Source: Methanomicrobiaceae archaeon
GTDB lineage: Archaea; Halobacteriota; Methanomicrobia; Methanomicrobiales; Methanomicrobiaceae
Reading direction: 5' to 3'
DNA: 43,449 nucleotides
Assembly (NCBI GenBank): GCA_016937345.1
Contig: JAFGWE010000042.1
Coordinates: 1-43,449, forward strand
Position numbers and translations under genes: made by a program. The notes under the pieces were generated by a model. It was not told where the DNA came from. It ran no database searches and worked only from the letters and a program-made list of their open reading frames with translations. This document shows, piece after piece, positions 32,624 through 41,920 of this stretch; the first letter of the stretch is position 1, and each line of letters begins with the position of its first letter.

Positions 32624-34387
32624 TCAGGTTGTATTTGTCTCTTTTACAAATACATCGATATTTATGCTTCCAAGACCTGTATCCCTTGTGAAATAATACA
32701 ATATAAGCCTCTTTATGTCGCCTAGCACAGCATTCCTGTAGCCTGCATCAAATATGTCCGCCTTCAGGCGTGAAGACTGAACAAGACCATAAACATCCAC
32801 CCAGTAGCTCTTTTTACAGGTATATTTTGAGAACCCGGGTATCTCCTCTATCTTTTCAGCATCGTGCAGAATAATTACATCATAATCCTCAGGGCCGATA
32901 TATTTGTTGTATCCTTCCGAATAATAAGATACTTTTCTGGGATAATCCTGCATGTAATACCAGACAAAAGGCCACCGGACCTCATCGGATATTGCAACAC
33001 GGTCAGCTGAGTCAATAAAAACCATAACATCACGAAGATCCTCCGAATTCTGCACCTGAACTATCGGCTCACTGATATCCGCGGGTGTAAATGCCACATG
33101 CATAGTCATAATTATTAGAAATACAACGCCTGCGGCAGAAAGCCAGATCTTCCACCGTGAAAGATCATATACTGCAACAAATATCATTGGAAGAAGCTGA
33201 TGAAGAATAAGCCAGGGAACTTTCTCTCCAAGATATGCATATACTGCCAGGGATGCAACCATCCAGAATATACAGAATCTTGTAAATTCTCGATTTTTAT
33301 TGAGAGCAGGTGTCTTATTTTCAAAATTTATACTGCTTTTTGCAGCTCCCGCGGAATCTGAAGATACATGTTCTGATTTTGCTTCAGATTCAGTCTGGCA
33401 TCCAAATCCGGGGTCTGGTTCTTCCGGCTCTGTTTCCTGCGCATTTATTAAAATCTCTGATTCCGGCTGAATTTCAAAAGAGTTCTCAGACAGCAGGAGA
33501 TCTTTTTTCTCCCTGTACTTAATAAAACTGACAACCCCAAAAACTGCAAGAATTAAAACTGGCAGTTCGTAGAGTAAGAACAGTATGATATAAAAGTAGA
33601 ACGGCCCTCCGAGTCTCTGTTCCCCGTGCATTGAAAGCCAGTGATTCAGGGCATCAAACGGACCGCTGATCAAAATCTCAGGATGCTGGCCGAAAGATGA
33701 ATAGAAAACGGCCATTATTCCTGTGATAATTAAAAGTGATACAATAAGATCCCTTGGCCATTTTTTTGGAAGTATGAATTTATCCTTATATATCAGATAA
33801 AGAAGATATACGCCGAAGATTAGAAGCACCATTGGCATATTCTCCTTGCATGACATTGCAAGACCTGCGGCAGCAGCACCAATGACTGCATATTTCAGCT
33901 CTTTTCTTTCAATGTAATAAAGGAGTGCAACAAGGATTACAAGCGTAAAAAAGACGATGAATATGTCATTTCGAAGAAATCTTGAGAAATATACCATCTC
34001 GGGTGAAACTGCAAGAAATACTGCTGCAATTATCGTCTGGTTTCTGTTAAGATATCCAAGTTTGTATATTGGATATACCAGAAGAACAAGAAGTGAACCC
34101 AGAAGTGAAGGCAGTATTCTTGTTACAAAATCTTCTGTTCCAAAAAGGCTGAACATACCCGCGGTTGCATAATATAAAAACGGACCGTGATATACGGGGT
34201 CGTAAGAATAAATTCCTTCTGTTAAAAGCCGGAGTGCAAACCATGAATGTATCGATTCATCATGATGCAGAAGCTTTAGATCAGGAAATGCAAACCGGAA
34301 CAAAAGTCCGACTGCAAATACTAAAAACAGTGTTCTCTCAACAGTGAAAATTTTTCCAAATTGAGAGGAAAAAATTGCGGCTCTCAA
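32624..34387 (-). CDS. Agl23-like multispanning glycosyltransferase-39 family protein (TIGR03663 type)
   Basis: 587 residues with about ten to twelve transmembrane segments in the first 280 and at about 365-425. The first loop carries HHDESIHSW with D43-E44, the acidic pair found in GT-C/PMT-like enzymes. A polar, acidic linker (about 290-355) separates the two hydrophobic parts. The C-terminal about 150 residues are a soluble alpha/beta domain. Related archaeal proteins are annotated as flippase-associated Agl23, linked to N-glycosylation. No other glycosylation genes are adjacent here. Confidence 0.85.
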   Translation of the reverse strand: MRAAIFSSQFGKIFTVERTLFLVFAVGLLFRFAFPDLKLLHHDESIHSWFALRLLTEGIYSYDPVYHGPFLYYATAGMFSLFGTEDFVTRILPSLLGSLLVLLVYPIYKLGYLNRNQTIIAAVFLAVSPEMVYFSRFLRNDIFIVFFTLVILVALLYYIERKELKYAVIGAAAAGLAMSCKENMPMVLLIFGVYLLYLIYKDKFILPKKWPRDLIVSLLIITGIMAVFYSSFGQHPEILISGPFDALNHWLSMHGEQRLGGPFYFYIILFLLYELPVLILAVFGVVSFIKYREKKDLLLSENSFEIQPESEILINAQETEPEEPDPGFGCQTESEAKSEHVSSDSAGAAKSSINFENKTPALNKNREFTRFCIFWMVASLAVYAYLGEKVPWLILHQLLPMIFVAVYDLSRWKIWLSAAGVVFLIIMTMHVAFTPADISEPIVQVQNSEDLRDVMVFIDSADRVAISDEVRWPFVWYYMQDYPRKVSYYSEGYNKYIGPEDYDVIILHDAEKIEEIPGFSKYTCKKSYWVDVYGLVQSSRLKADIFDAGYRNAVLGDIKRLILYYFTRDTGLGSINIDVFVKETNTT

Positions 34388-34402
34388 CTGCCGCCTCCCG
34401 AT

Positions 34403-34711
34403 TTAGTTTTCGAGAACTATCTCAATTGCAATGTCCTTGGGGACCTGAATGCGCATCAGCTGTCTGAGTGCACGTTCGTCTGCATCGAGATCAATTAGTC
34501 TCTTGTGTACACGCATCTGCCAGCGGTCCCAGGTTGCTGTACCTTCGCCGTCTGGGCTTTTGCGGATAGGAACGACCATTTTCTTGGTCGGAAGTGGCAC
34601 AGGTCCTGAAAGGTTTACTCCTGTACGTTCTGCGATCTCTCTGATGCGGTCACAGACCATCTCTACTTTCTCGAAGTCTGTTCCGGAAAGTCGAATTCGG
34701 GCTTTTTGCAT
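34403..34711 (-). CDS. rpsJ: 30S ribosomal protein S10
   Basis: 102 residues matching archaeal uS10: [20 protein letters not shown], the GPVPLPTKK loop and [23 protein letters not shown] lies 7 bases before the ATG. It follows tuf by 34 bases, an arrangement conserved in archaea, and is probably co-transcribed with it. The S10 loop region contacts head rRNA in the small subunit. Confidence 0.98.
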   Translation of the reverse strand: MQKARIRLSGTDFEKVEMVCDRIREIAERTGVNLSGPVPLPTKKMVVPIRKSPDGEGTATWDRWQMRVHKRLIDLDADERALRQLMRIQVPKDIAIEIVLEN

Positions 34712-34745
34712 TTTTGGTCACCAAAAAAAATATTTTAACAGATAA

Positions 34746-36023
34746 TTATCTCATCTGTTTCTGGTCTATGTCAATACACATTCCTGCTGCAATGGTTGAT
34801 CCCATATCACGGATTGCAAACCTTCCAAGCTGTGGAATGTCCTTGAATTTCTCAATGACCATTGGCTGAACAGGGCGGAACTTAACGATTGCGGCATCTC
34901 CTGCTTTGAGGAATGTTGGGTTTTCTTCCTTTACCTGGCCTGTACGCGGGTCAAGCTTCTTTAAAAGTTCTACAAATGTGCATGCTACCTGTGAGGTGTG
35001 GCAGTGGAATACAGGTGTGTATCCGACTGTGATTGCACTTGGGTGCTGGAGAACTACAATCTGTGCTGTGAATTCTTCTGCAACTGATGGTGGTGCTTCT
35101 GCAGGTCCGAGAACATCTCCACGGCGGATATCGTTCTTACCGATACCACGAACATTGAAACCGATGTTGTCACCAGGAAGTGCCTGGTCGTGTTCCTCAT
35201 GGTGCATCTCAATTGACTTAACTTCTCCATCCTTGTTTGCAGGCATGAATGAGACTTTCTGTCCCTTCTTCATGATACCTGTCTCAACACGTCCGACAGG
35301 GACTGTTCCGATACCGGAGATTGAGTATACATCCTGGATAGGAACACGGAGAGGGAGTGTTGTTGGAAGCTCAGGTGCAACAAGTGCATTGAGTGCATCA
35401 AGAAGGATAGGTCCCTTGTACCATGGTGTGTTTGCAGACTTTGATGCAATGTTGTCGCCCTTAAAGGATGACATAGGGATGAACGGAATGTTTGCAGGGT
35501 TGAATCCAACCATCTTGACAAGATCAGAAACCTGTTCTACAACTTCATTGTAGCGTTTCTCATCGTAGTTTGCTGCATCCATCTTGTTGATACCAACGAT
35601 AAGCTGGTTGATACCAAGTGTCTTTGAAAGGAAAACGTGCTCCTTTGTCTGCTCCATTGCGCCGTCAGGTGCTGCAACTACAAGAAGTGCTGCATCTGCC
35701 TGTGATGCGCCTGTGATCATGTTTTTAACAAAGTCACGGTGCCCGGGGCAGTCTACAATTGTAAAGTAGAACTTGTCTGTGTCAAACCTCTTGTGAGCAA
35801 TATCGATTGTGATACCACGCTCGCGCTCCTCTTTAAGGTTATCCATAACCCATGCAAACTCAAAGGAACCTTTTCCTTTTGACTCTGCTTCCTTACGGAA
35901 GTTCTCAATGATGTGCGCAGGCACAGCACCGGTCTCAAACAGTAAACGTCCAACTGTTGTGGATTTCCCGTGGTCAATGTGACCGACCACGGCCAGATTC
36001 ATGTGTGGCTTGTCAGATGCCAT
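34746..36023 (-). CDS. tuf: elongation factor 1-alpha (EF-Tu homologue)
   Basis: 425 residues. It delivers aminoacyl-tRNA to the ribosome with GTP. G1 is GHIDHGKS (14-21), then [20 protein letters not shown] and the SSFKGD segment. All three domains are complete through to the C-terminal [16 protein letters not shown] 36023 is chosen over the longer frame to 36101 because TGAGGT lies about 8 bases upstream and the protein begins at the expected ASDKPHMNL. Genes for EF-2, S7 and S12 are not adjacent here. Confidence 0.98.
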   Translation of the reverse strand: MASDKPHMNLAVVGHIDHGKSTTVGRLLFETGAVPAHIIENFRKEAESKGKGSFEFAWVMDNLKEERERGITIDIAHKRFDTDKFYFTIVDCPGHRDFVKNMITGASQADAALLVVAAPDGAMEQTKEHVFLSKTLGINQLIVGINKMDAANYDEKRYNEVVEQVSDLVKMVGFNPANIPFIPMSSFKGDNIASKSANTPWYKGPILLDALNALVAPELPTTLPLRVPIQDVYSISGIGTVPVGRVETGIMKKGQKVSFMPANKDGEVKSIEMHHEEHDQALPGDNIGFNVRGIGKNDIRRGDVLGPAEAPPSVAEEFTAQIVVLQHPSAITVGYTPVFHCHTSQVACTFVELLKKLDPRTGQVKEENPTFLKAGDAAIVKFRPVQPMVIEKFKDIPQLGRFAIRDMGSTIAAGMCIDIDQKQMR

Positions 36024-36205
36024 AATCAAAACCTCATTGTATAAAAGGACGAGATAGTCCGCCCAATCGCATAGATACGAGTATCTTATATATGGAAACA
36101 AGCATTATAAAAGATTTCGTTGTGGGCCTGAAAAAGAGGTTCAGATCAGAAGCCCGTCATAGAACAGACAAACTCTTATCCTATTGATTATACACCATCT
36201 TTCTA
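36024..36205. promoter_or_regulatory. tuf promoter with a dyad near the predicted transcript start
   Basis: On the minus strand a TTTTATAAT box (36104-36112) preceded by CGAAATC (BRE-like, 36113-36119) predicts transcription start near 36082. A second TATA-like CCATATATAAG lies at 36085-36095. A 14-base dyad AGATAC-GA-GTATCT spans 36073-36086, at the predicted start site. The plus-strand gene at 36206 has only weak A+T elements (near 36173-36192) and may be leaderless. Confidence 0.5.
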
Positions 36206-36508
36206 ATGAAGTTACTTGCCTTAAACCGTGATGAGGAAAAGCAGAAAGTTACCGTAAAGTGCGCAGGAAAGGATGTTTCAGTGTACAGCCGATGCGCTTA
36301 CTGTAAATACTGTGAAGGCGTCCAGGTTGGAAAAAGGATGATAAAATCGCCTCAGAAAGAAAAGATGACAGGAATTAAAAGTGGAAGGACACCCGACGAG
36401 GAGCTCATGAATGCCGCAATGATGTTTAACACACTCATAAGAGACGGATCAGACATCGTGTGCAGCGATGATTCCGAAAAGGGGTTTACAACAATGTACA
36501 ATTATTAA
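36206..36508 (+). CDS. small cysteine-cluster protein of unknown function
   Basis: 100 residues with a C30-AY-C33-KY-C36 motif, another Cys at 19 and one near 87. This could bind zinc or an Fe-S cluster. The N-terminal half is beta-rich (QKVTVKCAGKDVSVYSR). The C-terminal half has a helix, DEELMNAAMMFNTLIRDG. Not recognised. The motif arrangement looks like a compact metal site rather than a ferredoxin. It diverges from tuf and converges on the Dsr-like protein, with a 62-base A-rich gap between. Confidence 0.7.
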   Translation: MKLLALNRDEEKQKVTVKCAGKDVSVYSRCAYCKYCEGVQVGKRMIKSPQKEKMTGIKSGRTPDEELMNAAMMFNTLIRDGSDIVCSDDSEKGFTTMYNY

Positions 36509-36570
36509 TGAAAATCCTAAAAAAACAAAAAGAAAGCAGAATTATTTTTCTAAAGAGCCCAAAAAATTAA

Positions 36571-37434
36571 TTATTCTTTTTTAATCTGAAGAACTTCTTC
36601 TTTGAACTTGTCAAACTGAATATCATCAAGCTGATCTGAAAGAAGTCTTCCCGACCAGGCTCTTCTATAAACCCAGTAAACGAGTTTATCAATAATATCA
36701 ACGACCTCATCTTCAGTTTCTACTTCGATAAGCTCCCTTCCCAGCTGCGGATGTCTGCCGCGCCTGCCTCCGACTGTTATCAAATATCCTCTTGATGCCA
36801 TATCAATAAGCTTGAACGGACAGGATTCGATACAGATACCGCACTGAAAGCACTTATCGTCATTTACAACAGCCTGACCATTTATTACAGATATGGCACA
36901 TTCACGGCAGTACTCGGCACAATGCCCGCACCCTGTGCAAAGACCGGGAGTCCTTATTGGTTTTACCCTCCCTGTTATCCCAATCTCATTTAAAATAGGA
37001 CTTGTACATGCATAGGGACAGGCTGATATTGAAATTCTTACCTTTACAGGCATTTCCTTTCCAAAGAGCTTCTCATCAAGTTTTAATGCAAGCGAGATTG
37101 AATCAATGTTTGCAAACTTGCACCTGTCAGTTCCCGGGCATGCGACGACATTTACCACCTCATCCCTCTCGGAACCTACCGGAGTTCCATTTGCCTGAAG
37201 AGCTCTTCCGATCTCCTCAAGTTTTGTATAGTGGATATGCGGAATTTCAATCGTCTGGCGTGTTGTCAGGTGAACAACATCCTGCCCGAACTGTTCTGCA
37301 ACATCAGCGATTCCGCGCATCTTATCAAGGGTAAGAATTCCGGCAGGCATCCTTGTGCGTATAGTGCAGTAATCAGTATTCTTCTGAGTGATTACTCCCC
37401 CTTTTGTATGCAGACCAAGATCCTCTTCTTTCAT
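36571..37434 (-). CDS. sulfite reductase-like protein with two [4Fe-4S] ferredoxin motifs (Dsr-LP)
   Basis: 287 residues, methanogen-type. A half-size siroheme sulfite/nitrite reductase fold has the cluster-siroheme motif C99-x5-C105 and C139-x3-C143. A ferredoxin insert follows with C166, C169, C172, C176 and C195, C198, C201, C205. Substrate-binding residues lie in TRQTIEIPHI. This matches the small Dsr-like proteins of methanogens (Dsr-LP), whose physiological reaction is not settled. Reduction of sulfite or another sulfur or nitrogen compound with ferredoxin is inferred. The gene stands alone with no adjacent partner subunit. Confidence 0.88.
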   Translation of the reverse strand: MKEEDLGLHTKGGVITQKNTDYCTIRTRMPAGILTLDKMRGIADVAEQFGQDVVHLTTRQTIEIPHIHYTKLEEIGRALQANGTPVGSERDEVVNVVACPGTDRCKFANIDSISLALKLDEKLFGKEMPVKVRISISACPYACTSPILNEIGITGRVKPIRTPGLCTGCGHCAEYCRECAISVINGQAVVNDDKCFQCGICIESCPFKLIDMASRGYLITVGGRRGRHPQLGRELIEVETEDEVVDIIDKLVYWVYRRAWSGRLLSDQLDDIQFDKFKEEVLQIKKE

Positions 37435-37503
37435 AAGATAGAATAGGTGTGTCTGATTCTATAAATTAACTTATAAATATGCATTTTGAAAATTTTTACT
37501 GAA

Positions 37504-38229
37504 TTAAACCGCCAATGCAAGCGCAATTATCACAAGGAGTCTTGTTATCTCATTTGAAGCTCCGGCAACATCTCCGTTGACACCGCCAAACAGCCGGTTT
37601 GAAAGTAGGGATAGTCCCGCAAATGAAACGATCAGAGCCGCCAGAATACCCGCAAATCCCAAAGGACTTATCGGGAGCAGAAGGACAGGGAGACATATCA
37701 AAATTGATGCAACAGGAAACCATCTTTTTGAAAAGGAATGCGTATAAGAAAAAATTCCTTCGCGAAGGGGCTTTCCAAAGGTGAGAAAAAGAACCTGCGA
37801 ATATTTTGCAGTCACTTCTGCGGCGATGATTGCGGCAGGAATTGACGCAACCGACAGAAGTCCTGCATATGTCAGAAGAATTACAAGCATTCCGGCTGCA
37901 ACACCACCCGCACCGATATTCTGATCAGTTAATGCCTTTATTCTTTTTTCACGACTGCCATGCGCCATCAGACCGTCTCCGAGATCCAAAAGGCCGTCAA
38001 AATGATTGAACCCATAAAGTATCATTATGACTGCAACACATGCTGCAGCCGATAGCTCGGGAGTTGGAAAAAGCATGGAAACAAGCGCCGCCATACACCC
38101 GGTAAAATAACCGACAAGGGGTATCAGATAAAAGCGACGCGTATATTCATCAAATTCAATATTTTCGCCAAGCGGCAGTATTGTAAAGAACTGAAATATG
38201 GCAATTAGTGATCTGATAAAACCTTTCAT
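37504..38229 (-). CDS. cobS: CobS, adenosylcobinamide-GDP ribazoletransferase
   Basis: An integral membrane enzyme that attaches the lower ligand nucleotide to the corrin ring in the last steps of cobalamin synthesis. 241 residues with about six hydrophobic segments. The metal motif HFDGLLDLGDGLMAHGSREKR (near 77-97) and DQNIGAGGV are hallmarks. The C-terminal NRLFGGVNGDVAGASNE is also typical. It is divergent from cobT, an enzyme of the same branch, across a 188-bp region. Confidence 0.95.
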   Translation of the reverse strand: MKGFIRSLIAIFQFFTILPLGENIEFDEYTRRFYLIPLVGYFTGCMAALVSMLFPTPELSAAACVAVIMILYGFNHFDGLLDLGDGLMAHGSREKRIKALTDQNIGAGGVAAGMLVILLTYAGLLSVASIPAAIIAAEVTAKYSQVLFLTFGKPLREGIFSYTHSFSKRWFPVASILICLPVLLLPISPLGFAGILAALIVSFAGLSLLSNRLFGGVNGDVAGASNEITRLLVIIALALAV

Positions 38230-38417
38230 GGGACTAATAAAGTATTACTGCTTTCTCTTTAAAAAATTGCATACAAATTGAAAAATTATATGGTTTTATT
38301 GTATGTTCTGCCGGTATTTAGAACTAAAATTAAATTTACCTCACAACAATATTTTTTTAATTAATTAAATAAAAATGGTATTGTTTTTTATTCATATGAT
38401 TTCAAACAAAATTACAG
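38230..38417. promoter_or_regulatory. divergent cobS-cobT control region
   Basis: 188 bp, A+T-rich. It contains an inverted pair CATACAA near 38270 and TTGTATG near 38300. It also holds a perfect 14-base palindrome TTTAATTAATTAAA (38356-38369), flanked by AACAATA (38345-38351) and TATTGTT (38379-38385). These could be binding sites for a shared repressor of the two cobalamin genes. I see no cobalamin-riboswitch-like core. Confidence 0.4.
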
Positions 38418-39449
38418 ATGCCATTTCTCTCAGAAATACCCGACATAACTTTCAAAAAACCCATGGCTGCAATGGTAATTGCAAACTCCATGCTCTCAGC
38501 AGTCCCGGGGGTTTCCGCCGCAGGTGCAAACCCCAAAGCCACACTTATGACACCTAATCTGGACGGTAAACTTATTTTAAACGGTCCTGACAGAAGTGCA
38601 GAGATACCGATGAGTCCGCGGGGCTGTGCAACACCGGCAACCGTTACAAGGGCAATGTTTGAATTATGTGAAATTGAGCCCGTGATTGTAAACGCCGGAC
38701 TTGTAACAAAACCTGATTTTCCATGCATGGATGTTTATGCAAAACCCGGAGAAGACCCCAGATTTGGCGATGCAGTAGAAAAACCCGAAGAGCTCTACAA
38801 AAGAGGAGTTGCAATCGGCAGACAGTGGGGAAAATACAGCGATCTTTTAGTTCTTGGCGAAAGTGTTCCCGGAGGAACCACAACCGCACTTTGTGTTTTA
38901 AGAGCGCTTGGCTACAATGCAGGGGTTTCAAGCAGCTTTATTGAAAACCCTGCAACCCTTAAGGCCGAAATATGCAGCGAGACTCTTGCCAGAATTAAAA
39001 AAGACAATATAACAGATCCTTTCGATATTATCAGATACGCGGGCGATCCAATGATGCCTGTTGTTGCCGGAATTGCAAAAGGCTATAAAGGACGGGTTGT
39101 TCTCTCCGGAGGCACACAGATGCTCTCTGTGTGTGCACATATCAAATCAGTCGGCGATAAGATGCCTCCTTTTGTGACAACAGAATATGTAAGGGCTGAC
39201 AAATCCGCAGACATAGAAAAAAGCGCAAGGGAAGTGGGTGCAACAGGGTGGTATGTCGACCCTGATTTTAAAAACATAGGCATTCCATCGCTTGCAAGGT
39301 ATGAGAACGGGGAAGTTAAAGAAGGAGCAGTTCTTGGCGGTGCACTGTGGCTTGCCTATATGATGAATTTTTCAGAGAGAGAGATCTTTGAAAAAATCAG
39401 GGATTATATGGGTGAATTCAGATGCAAAAATCAGACCGACCTTGCCTGA
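38418..39449 (+). CDS. cobT: archaeal CobT-family nicotinate-nucleotide phosphoribosyltransferase
   Basis: 343 residues of the archaeal UPF0284/TIGR00303 group. It activates the lower ligand base of corrinoids, making the nucleotide that CobS attaches. Motifs include GVSAAGANPKAT near residues 33-44, VVNAG-type strands, LGESVPGGTTTALCVLRALGYN, and VVLSGGTQMLSV. Length and N-terminus fit the family. The adjacent divergent cobS strengthens the assignment. The base it activates here is not readable from sequence. Confidence 0.9.
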   Translation: MPFLSEIPDITFKKPMAAMVIANSMLSAVPGVSAAGANPKATLMTPNLDGKLILNGPDRSAEIPMSPRGCATPATVTRAMFELCEIEPVIVNAGLVTKPDFPCMDVYAKPGEDPRFGDAVEKPEELYKRGVAIGRQWGKYSDLLVLGESVPGGTTTALCVLRALGYNAGVSSSFIENPATLKAEICSETLARIKKDNITDPFDIIRYAGDPMMPVVAGIAKGYKGRVVLSGGTQMLSVCAHIKSVGDKMPPFVTTEYVRADKSADIEKSAREVGATGWYVDPDFKNIGIPSLARYENGEVKEGAVLGGALWLAYMMNFSEREIFEKIRDYMGEFRCKNQTDLA

Positions 39450-39533
39450 ATTAATTTTCCTAAAAAAAATTATCCATATAAAAACAGCACCTGTGAAAAG
39501 AATATACAGTTAAATATCCTATTTACTATACAG

Positions 39534-40094
39534 ATGCGTCCCATATATCTTGTAAACAATTTCGGACAATTTAATCACCTTATAAAAAGGATGCTTAGAG
39601 ACCTCGATATAGAGGCCGAAATGATAAAAAATGACACTCCGCCCGAGATCGTGGCCGAAGGATGCCGCGGAATAATACTTGGGGGCGGCCCTTCACTTGA
39701 GCGCGCCAATTTTGCGCCGGAATACGTAGATTTAGGCCTCCCTGTGCTTGGAATCTGCCTGGGACTGCACATAATTGCGACAAAAAGGGGAGGAATTGTG
39801 GAGAAGGGAGCTATGGGCGGCTTTGGAGGTGTTGATGTGGATATAATTGACCATGGCGATATCCTGGAAGGATTTCCTGACAGGATATCTGTATGGGCAT
39901 CCCACGCCGACGAAGTAAAAGTAATTCCCGAAGGATTCACACTCCTTGCAAAATCTAATATCTGCGGTGCCGAGGCGATTGCAAAGAAGGATGAATACCT
40001 CTATGGAATACAGTGGCACCCTGAAGTCAGCCATACCGAAAACGGCCATCTCGTTTTTGAAAACTTTGACAGAATTACAAAGGAACTGCTCTGA
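39534..40094 (+). CDS. guaAA: GMP synthase glutaminase subunit
   Basis: 186 residues, the stand-alone archaeal class I amidotransferase part of GMP synthase. It supplies ammonia to the ATP-pyrophosphatase subunit (GuaAB), encoded elsewhere. The nucleophile is C75 in VLGICLGLH, with H162 and E164 in WHPEV. The GGGPSLERA oxyanion loop is present. It lies 84 bases after cobT, likely with its own promoter, and 68 bases before the Cys-cluster gene. Confidence 0.96.
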   Translation: MRPIYLVNNFGQFNHLIKRMLRDLDIEAEMIKNDTPPEIVAEGCRGIILGGGPSLERANFAPEYVDLGLPVLGICLGLHIIATKRGGIVEKGAMGGFGGVDVDIIDHGDILEGFPDRISVWASHADEVKVIPEGFTLLAKSNICGAEAIAKKDEYLYGIQWHPEVSHTENGHLVFENFDRITKELL

Positions 40095-40162
40095 TGAGAT
40101 TAAAATCCTCTCCGGTTTTTCATCATTTAAATCATTGCAAAAAAACCGGATGAAAGTCTTTT

Positions 40163-40702
40163 ATGCTTAATAAGGAATATATTGCCGGTAAAATAAAAAA
40201 AACCGGTTTTCAGTGTAAAATGTGCGGAGAGTGCTGTACAAACCAGTCTGAAGATTCCAACCTTGTTCTGGTAAGCGCTCAGGAGATAAGAGCAGTTATT
40301 GAAGCAACAGGAATGGAATGGGACGATATAGCAGAGCCATATCCTGAAACCTTCACAGAAAAAGGTTGTATATGCACATTTGCCTGGTGCCTCAGAAGAA
40401 AAGACAGGCAATGCATATTTCTCGATGAAAAAAACAAATGCAGAATCTACCAAAACCGCCCGTGGATATGCAGAACATATCCTTTTATGCTCACTGAAGA
40501 TGACCTGATTGTTTCTGAATGCAGACATAAAGGGTATGAAATATCCGATGAAGAAGCCATTTTACAGGCTGATGAGTTAATAGAGAGAAAAGAGAAGGAA
40601 GATATGGATTATAAAAAAATAGAGAGAATATTTGCAGAAGCAGATCTGAAAAAAAAGAAATTCTGCGTAATCGACAGCGAAGGGGTTAAAGAAATTGGGT
40701 GA
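40163..40702 (+). CDS. YkgJ-family cysteine-cluster protein
   Basis: 179 residues. The N-terminal cluster is C18-KM-C21-GE-C24-C25. It is followed by CICTFAWCLRRK, CIFLD and KCRIYQNRPWICRTYPF, the standard YkgJ/UPF0153 pattern thought to bind zinc or an iron-sulfur cluster. The C-terminal about 50 residues are a charged helical tail (ELIERKEKEDMDYKKIERI). The biochemical role is unknown for this family. It overlaps the TraB-like gene by 8 bases, suggesting coupled synthesis. Confidence 0.9.
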   Translation: MLNKEYIAGKIKKTGFQCKMCGECCTNQSEDSNLVLVSAQEIRAVIEATGMEWDDIAEPYPETFTEKGCICTFAWCLRRKDRQCIFLDEKNKCRIYQNRPWICRTYPFMLTEDDLIVSECRHKGYEISDEEAILQADELIERKEKEDMDYKKIERIFAEADLKKKKFCVIDSEGVKEIG

Positions 40703-41897
40703 AATACATCTTGTCGGAACAGCACATGTCTCAAAGAACAGTGTTGAGGACGTTCGACGTGCAATAGAAGAATTTCAGCCCGACGTTGTTGCAATAGAGC
40801 TTGACAGGGGCAGATATGCCGCTTTAAAAAAACAGGGCAGCAATCCGGGTGTCGATGATATCCTAAAAGGTGGAAACTTCTCCGAGATTCTTATTCAGTG
40901 GATGCTTGCATACATCCAGAGAAAGATAGGAATGGATGTCGGCGTTGAACCGGGTTCAGAGATGATTGCCGCAGTTGAAGAGGCGGAAAAAAGAGAGATC
41001 CCAATAGCACTTGCAGACCGTGATATCAGAATTACCCTCTCACGCTTCTGGCAGGGCATGAGTGTATGGGAAAAGCTCAAACTCATAGGTGCTCTCGCAG
41101 GAACAATAGCAGGAAGAGGCGGAGATGAGGAGATAGATATAGAAAGTCTTGCAGGAGATCAGGATTTAATTGAGATGGCAATTGAGGAATTCCACAAATT
41201 CTCACCCAATGGTGCAAAAGCCCTTATTGACGAGAGGGACGCGTACCTTGCACACTCACTTTTAAGGCTTTCACAAAAGAATGAAAAGGTTTTGGGGGTC
41301 GTTGGCGCAGGCCATGTTAAAGGAATTACCGGCTACTTTAAGAACCCTTCAACTCTTCCGACATTTGATTCACTTGTACAGCAGCCAAAAACACTTCCAT
41401 GGAAGTATATCATCGGCGGTGCATTTGTTGCAATGTTTGCATTCCTTCTTTTGCTGATAGGATTTTCAGGCGTTGGAACAGATGTTCTAATCTGGGCGAT
41501 TATATACTGGGTTTTAATAAACGGAGTATTGGCAGCAGGTTTCACACTTATTGCAGGAGGGCATCCCCTCTCTGCCTTAACGGCATTCTGTGTCTCATGG
41601 CTGACGTCTCTAAACCCTCTGCTTGCGGCAGGATGGTTTGCGGCTATTGCCGAGGCAAAAGTAAGAAAACCAAAACCTTCAGATCTTCAGAAGATAATTG
41701 ATGCACAGTCATTCTCGGAGATGAGAAAAGTGCCGATGTTTAAAGTGGTATTGGTAGCAGCCCTCGCAAATGTCGGAAGCACCATAGGAACATTTGCATA
41801 CTTCATATTCATATTCCCTATTCTTGGAATTGACCCGACAGTTGTTCTGGCAGAAGGATTTAACAATCTCATTTCATTTATCGGATCATTCTTCTGA
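40695..41897 (+). CDS. TraB/PrgY-family membrane protein
   Basis: 400 residues. The N-terminal TraB domain (about 1-220) begins EIHLVGTAHVSKNS and holds VAIELDRGRY, ALADRDIRITLSRFW and VVGAGHVKGI. These GxxH and E-R elements are shared with TraB and Tiki-type metalloprotease folds. The C-terminal half has about five to six membrane helices (from about 236). The start is TTG 40695, read inside the end of the YkgJ-like gene, with an AGGGG site just upstream. Functions suggested for the family include peptide or membrane-protein processing, but that is not settled. Confidence 0.88.
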   Translation: MGEIHLVGTAHVSKNSVEDVRRAIEEFQPDVVAIELDRGRYAALKKQGSNPGVDDILKGGNFSEILIQWMLAYIQRKIGMDVGVEPGSEMIAAVEEAEKREIPIALADRDIRITLSRFWQGMSVWEKLKLIGALAGTIAGRGGDEEIDIESLAGDQDLIEMAIEEFHKFSPNGAKALIDERDAYLAHSLLRLSQKNEKVLGVVGAGHVKGITGYFKNPSTLPTFDSLVQQPKTLPWKYIIGGAFVAMFAFLLLLIGFSGVGTDVLIWAIIYWVLINGVLAAGFTLIAGGHPLSALTAFCVSWLTSLNPLLAAGWFAAIAEAKVRKPKPSDLQKIIDAQSFSEMRKVPMFKVVLVAALANVGSTIGTFAYFIFIFPILGIDPTVVLAEGFNNLISFIGSFF

Positions 41898-41920
41898 TAA
41901 AATAAAAAACATTTTTTTTC

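Noticed and set aside
34906-35553. Long plus-strand open frame across tuf
   Set aside because: It mirrors the strong codon bias of EF-1alpha on the other strand. Its protein matches nothing and has no ribosome-binding site.
38230-38417. Cobalamin riboswitch between cobS and cobT
   Set aside because: No conserved B12-box-like core is visible, and such riboswitches are not expected in archaea.
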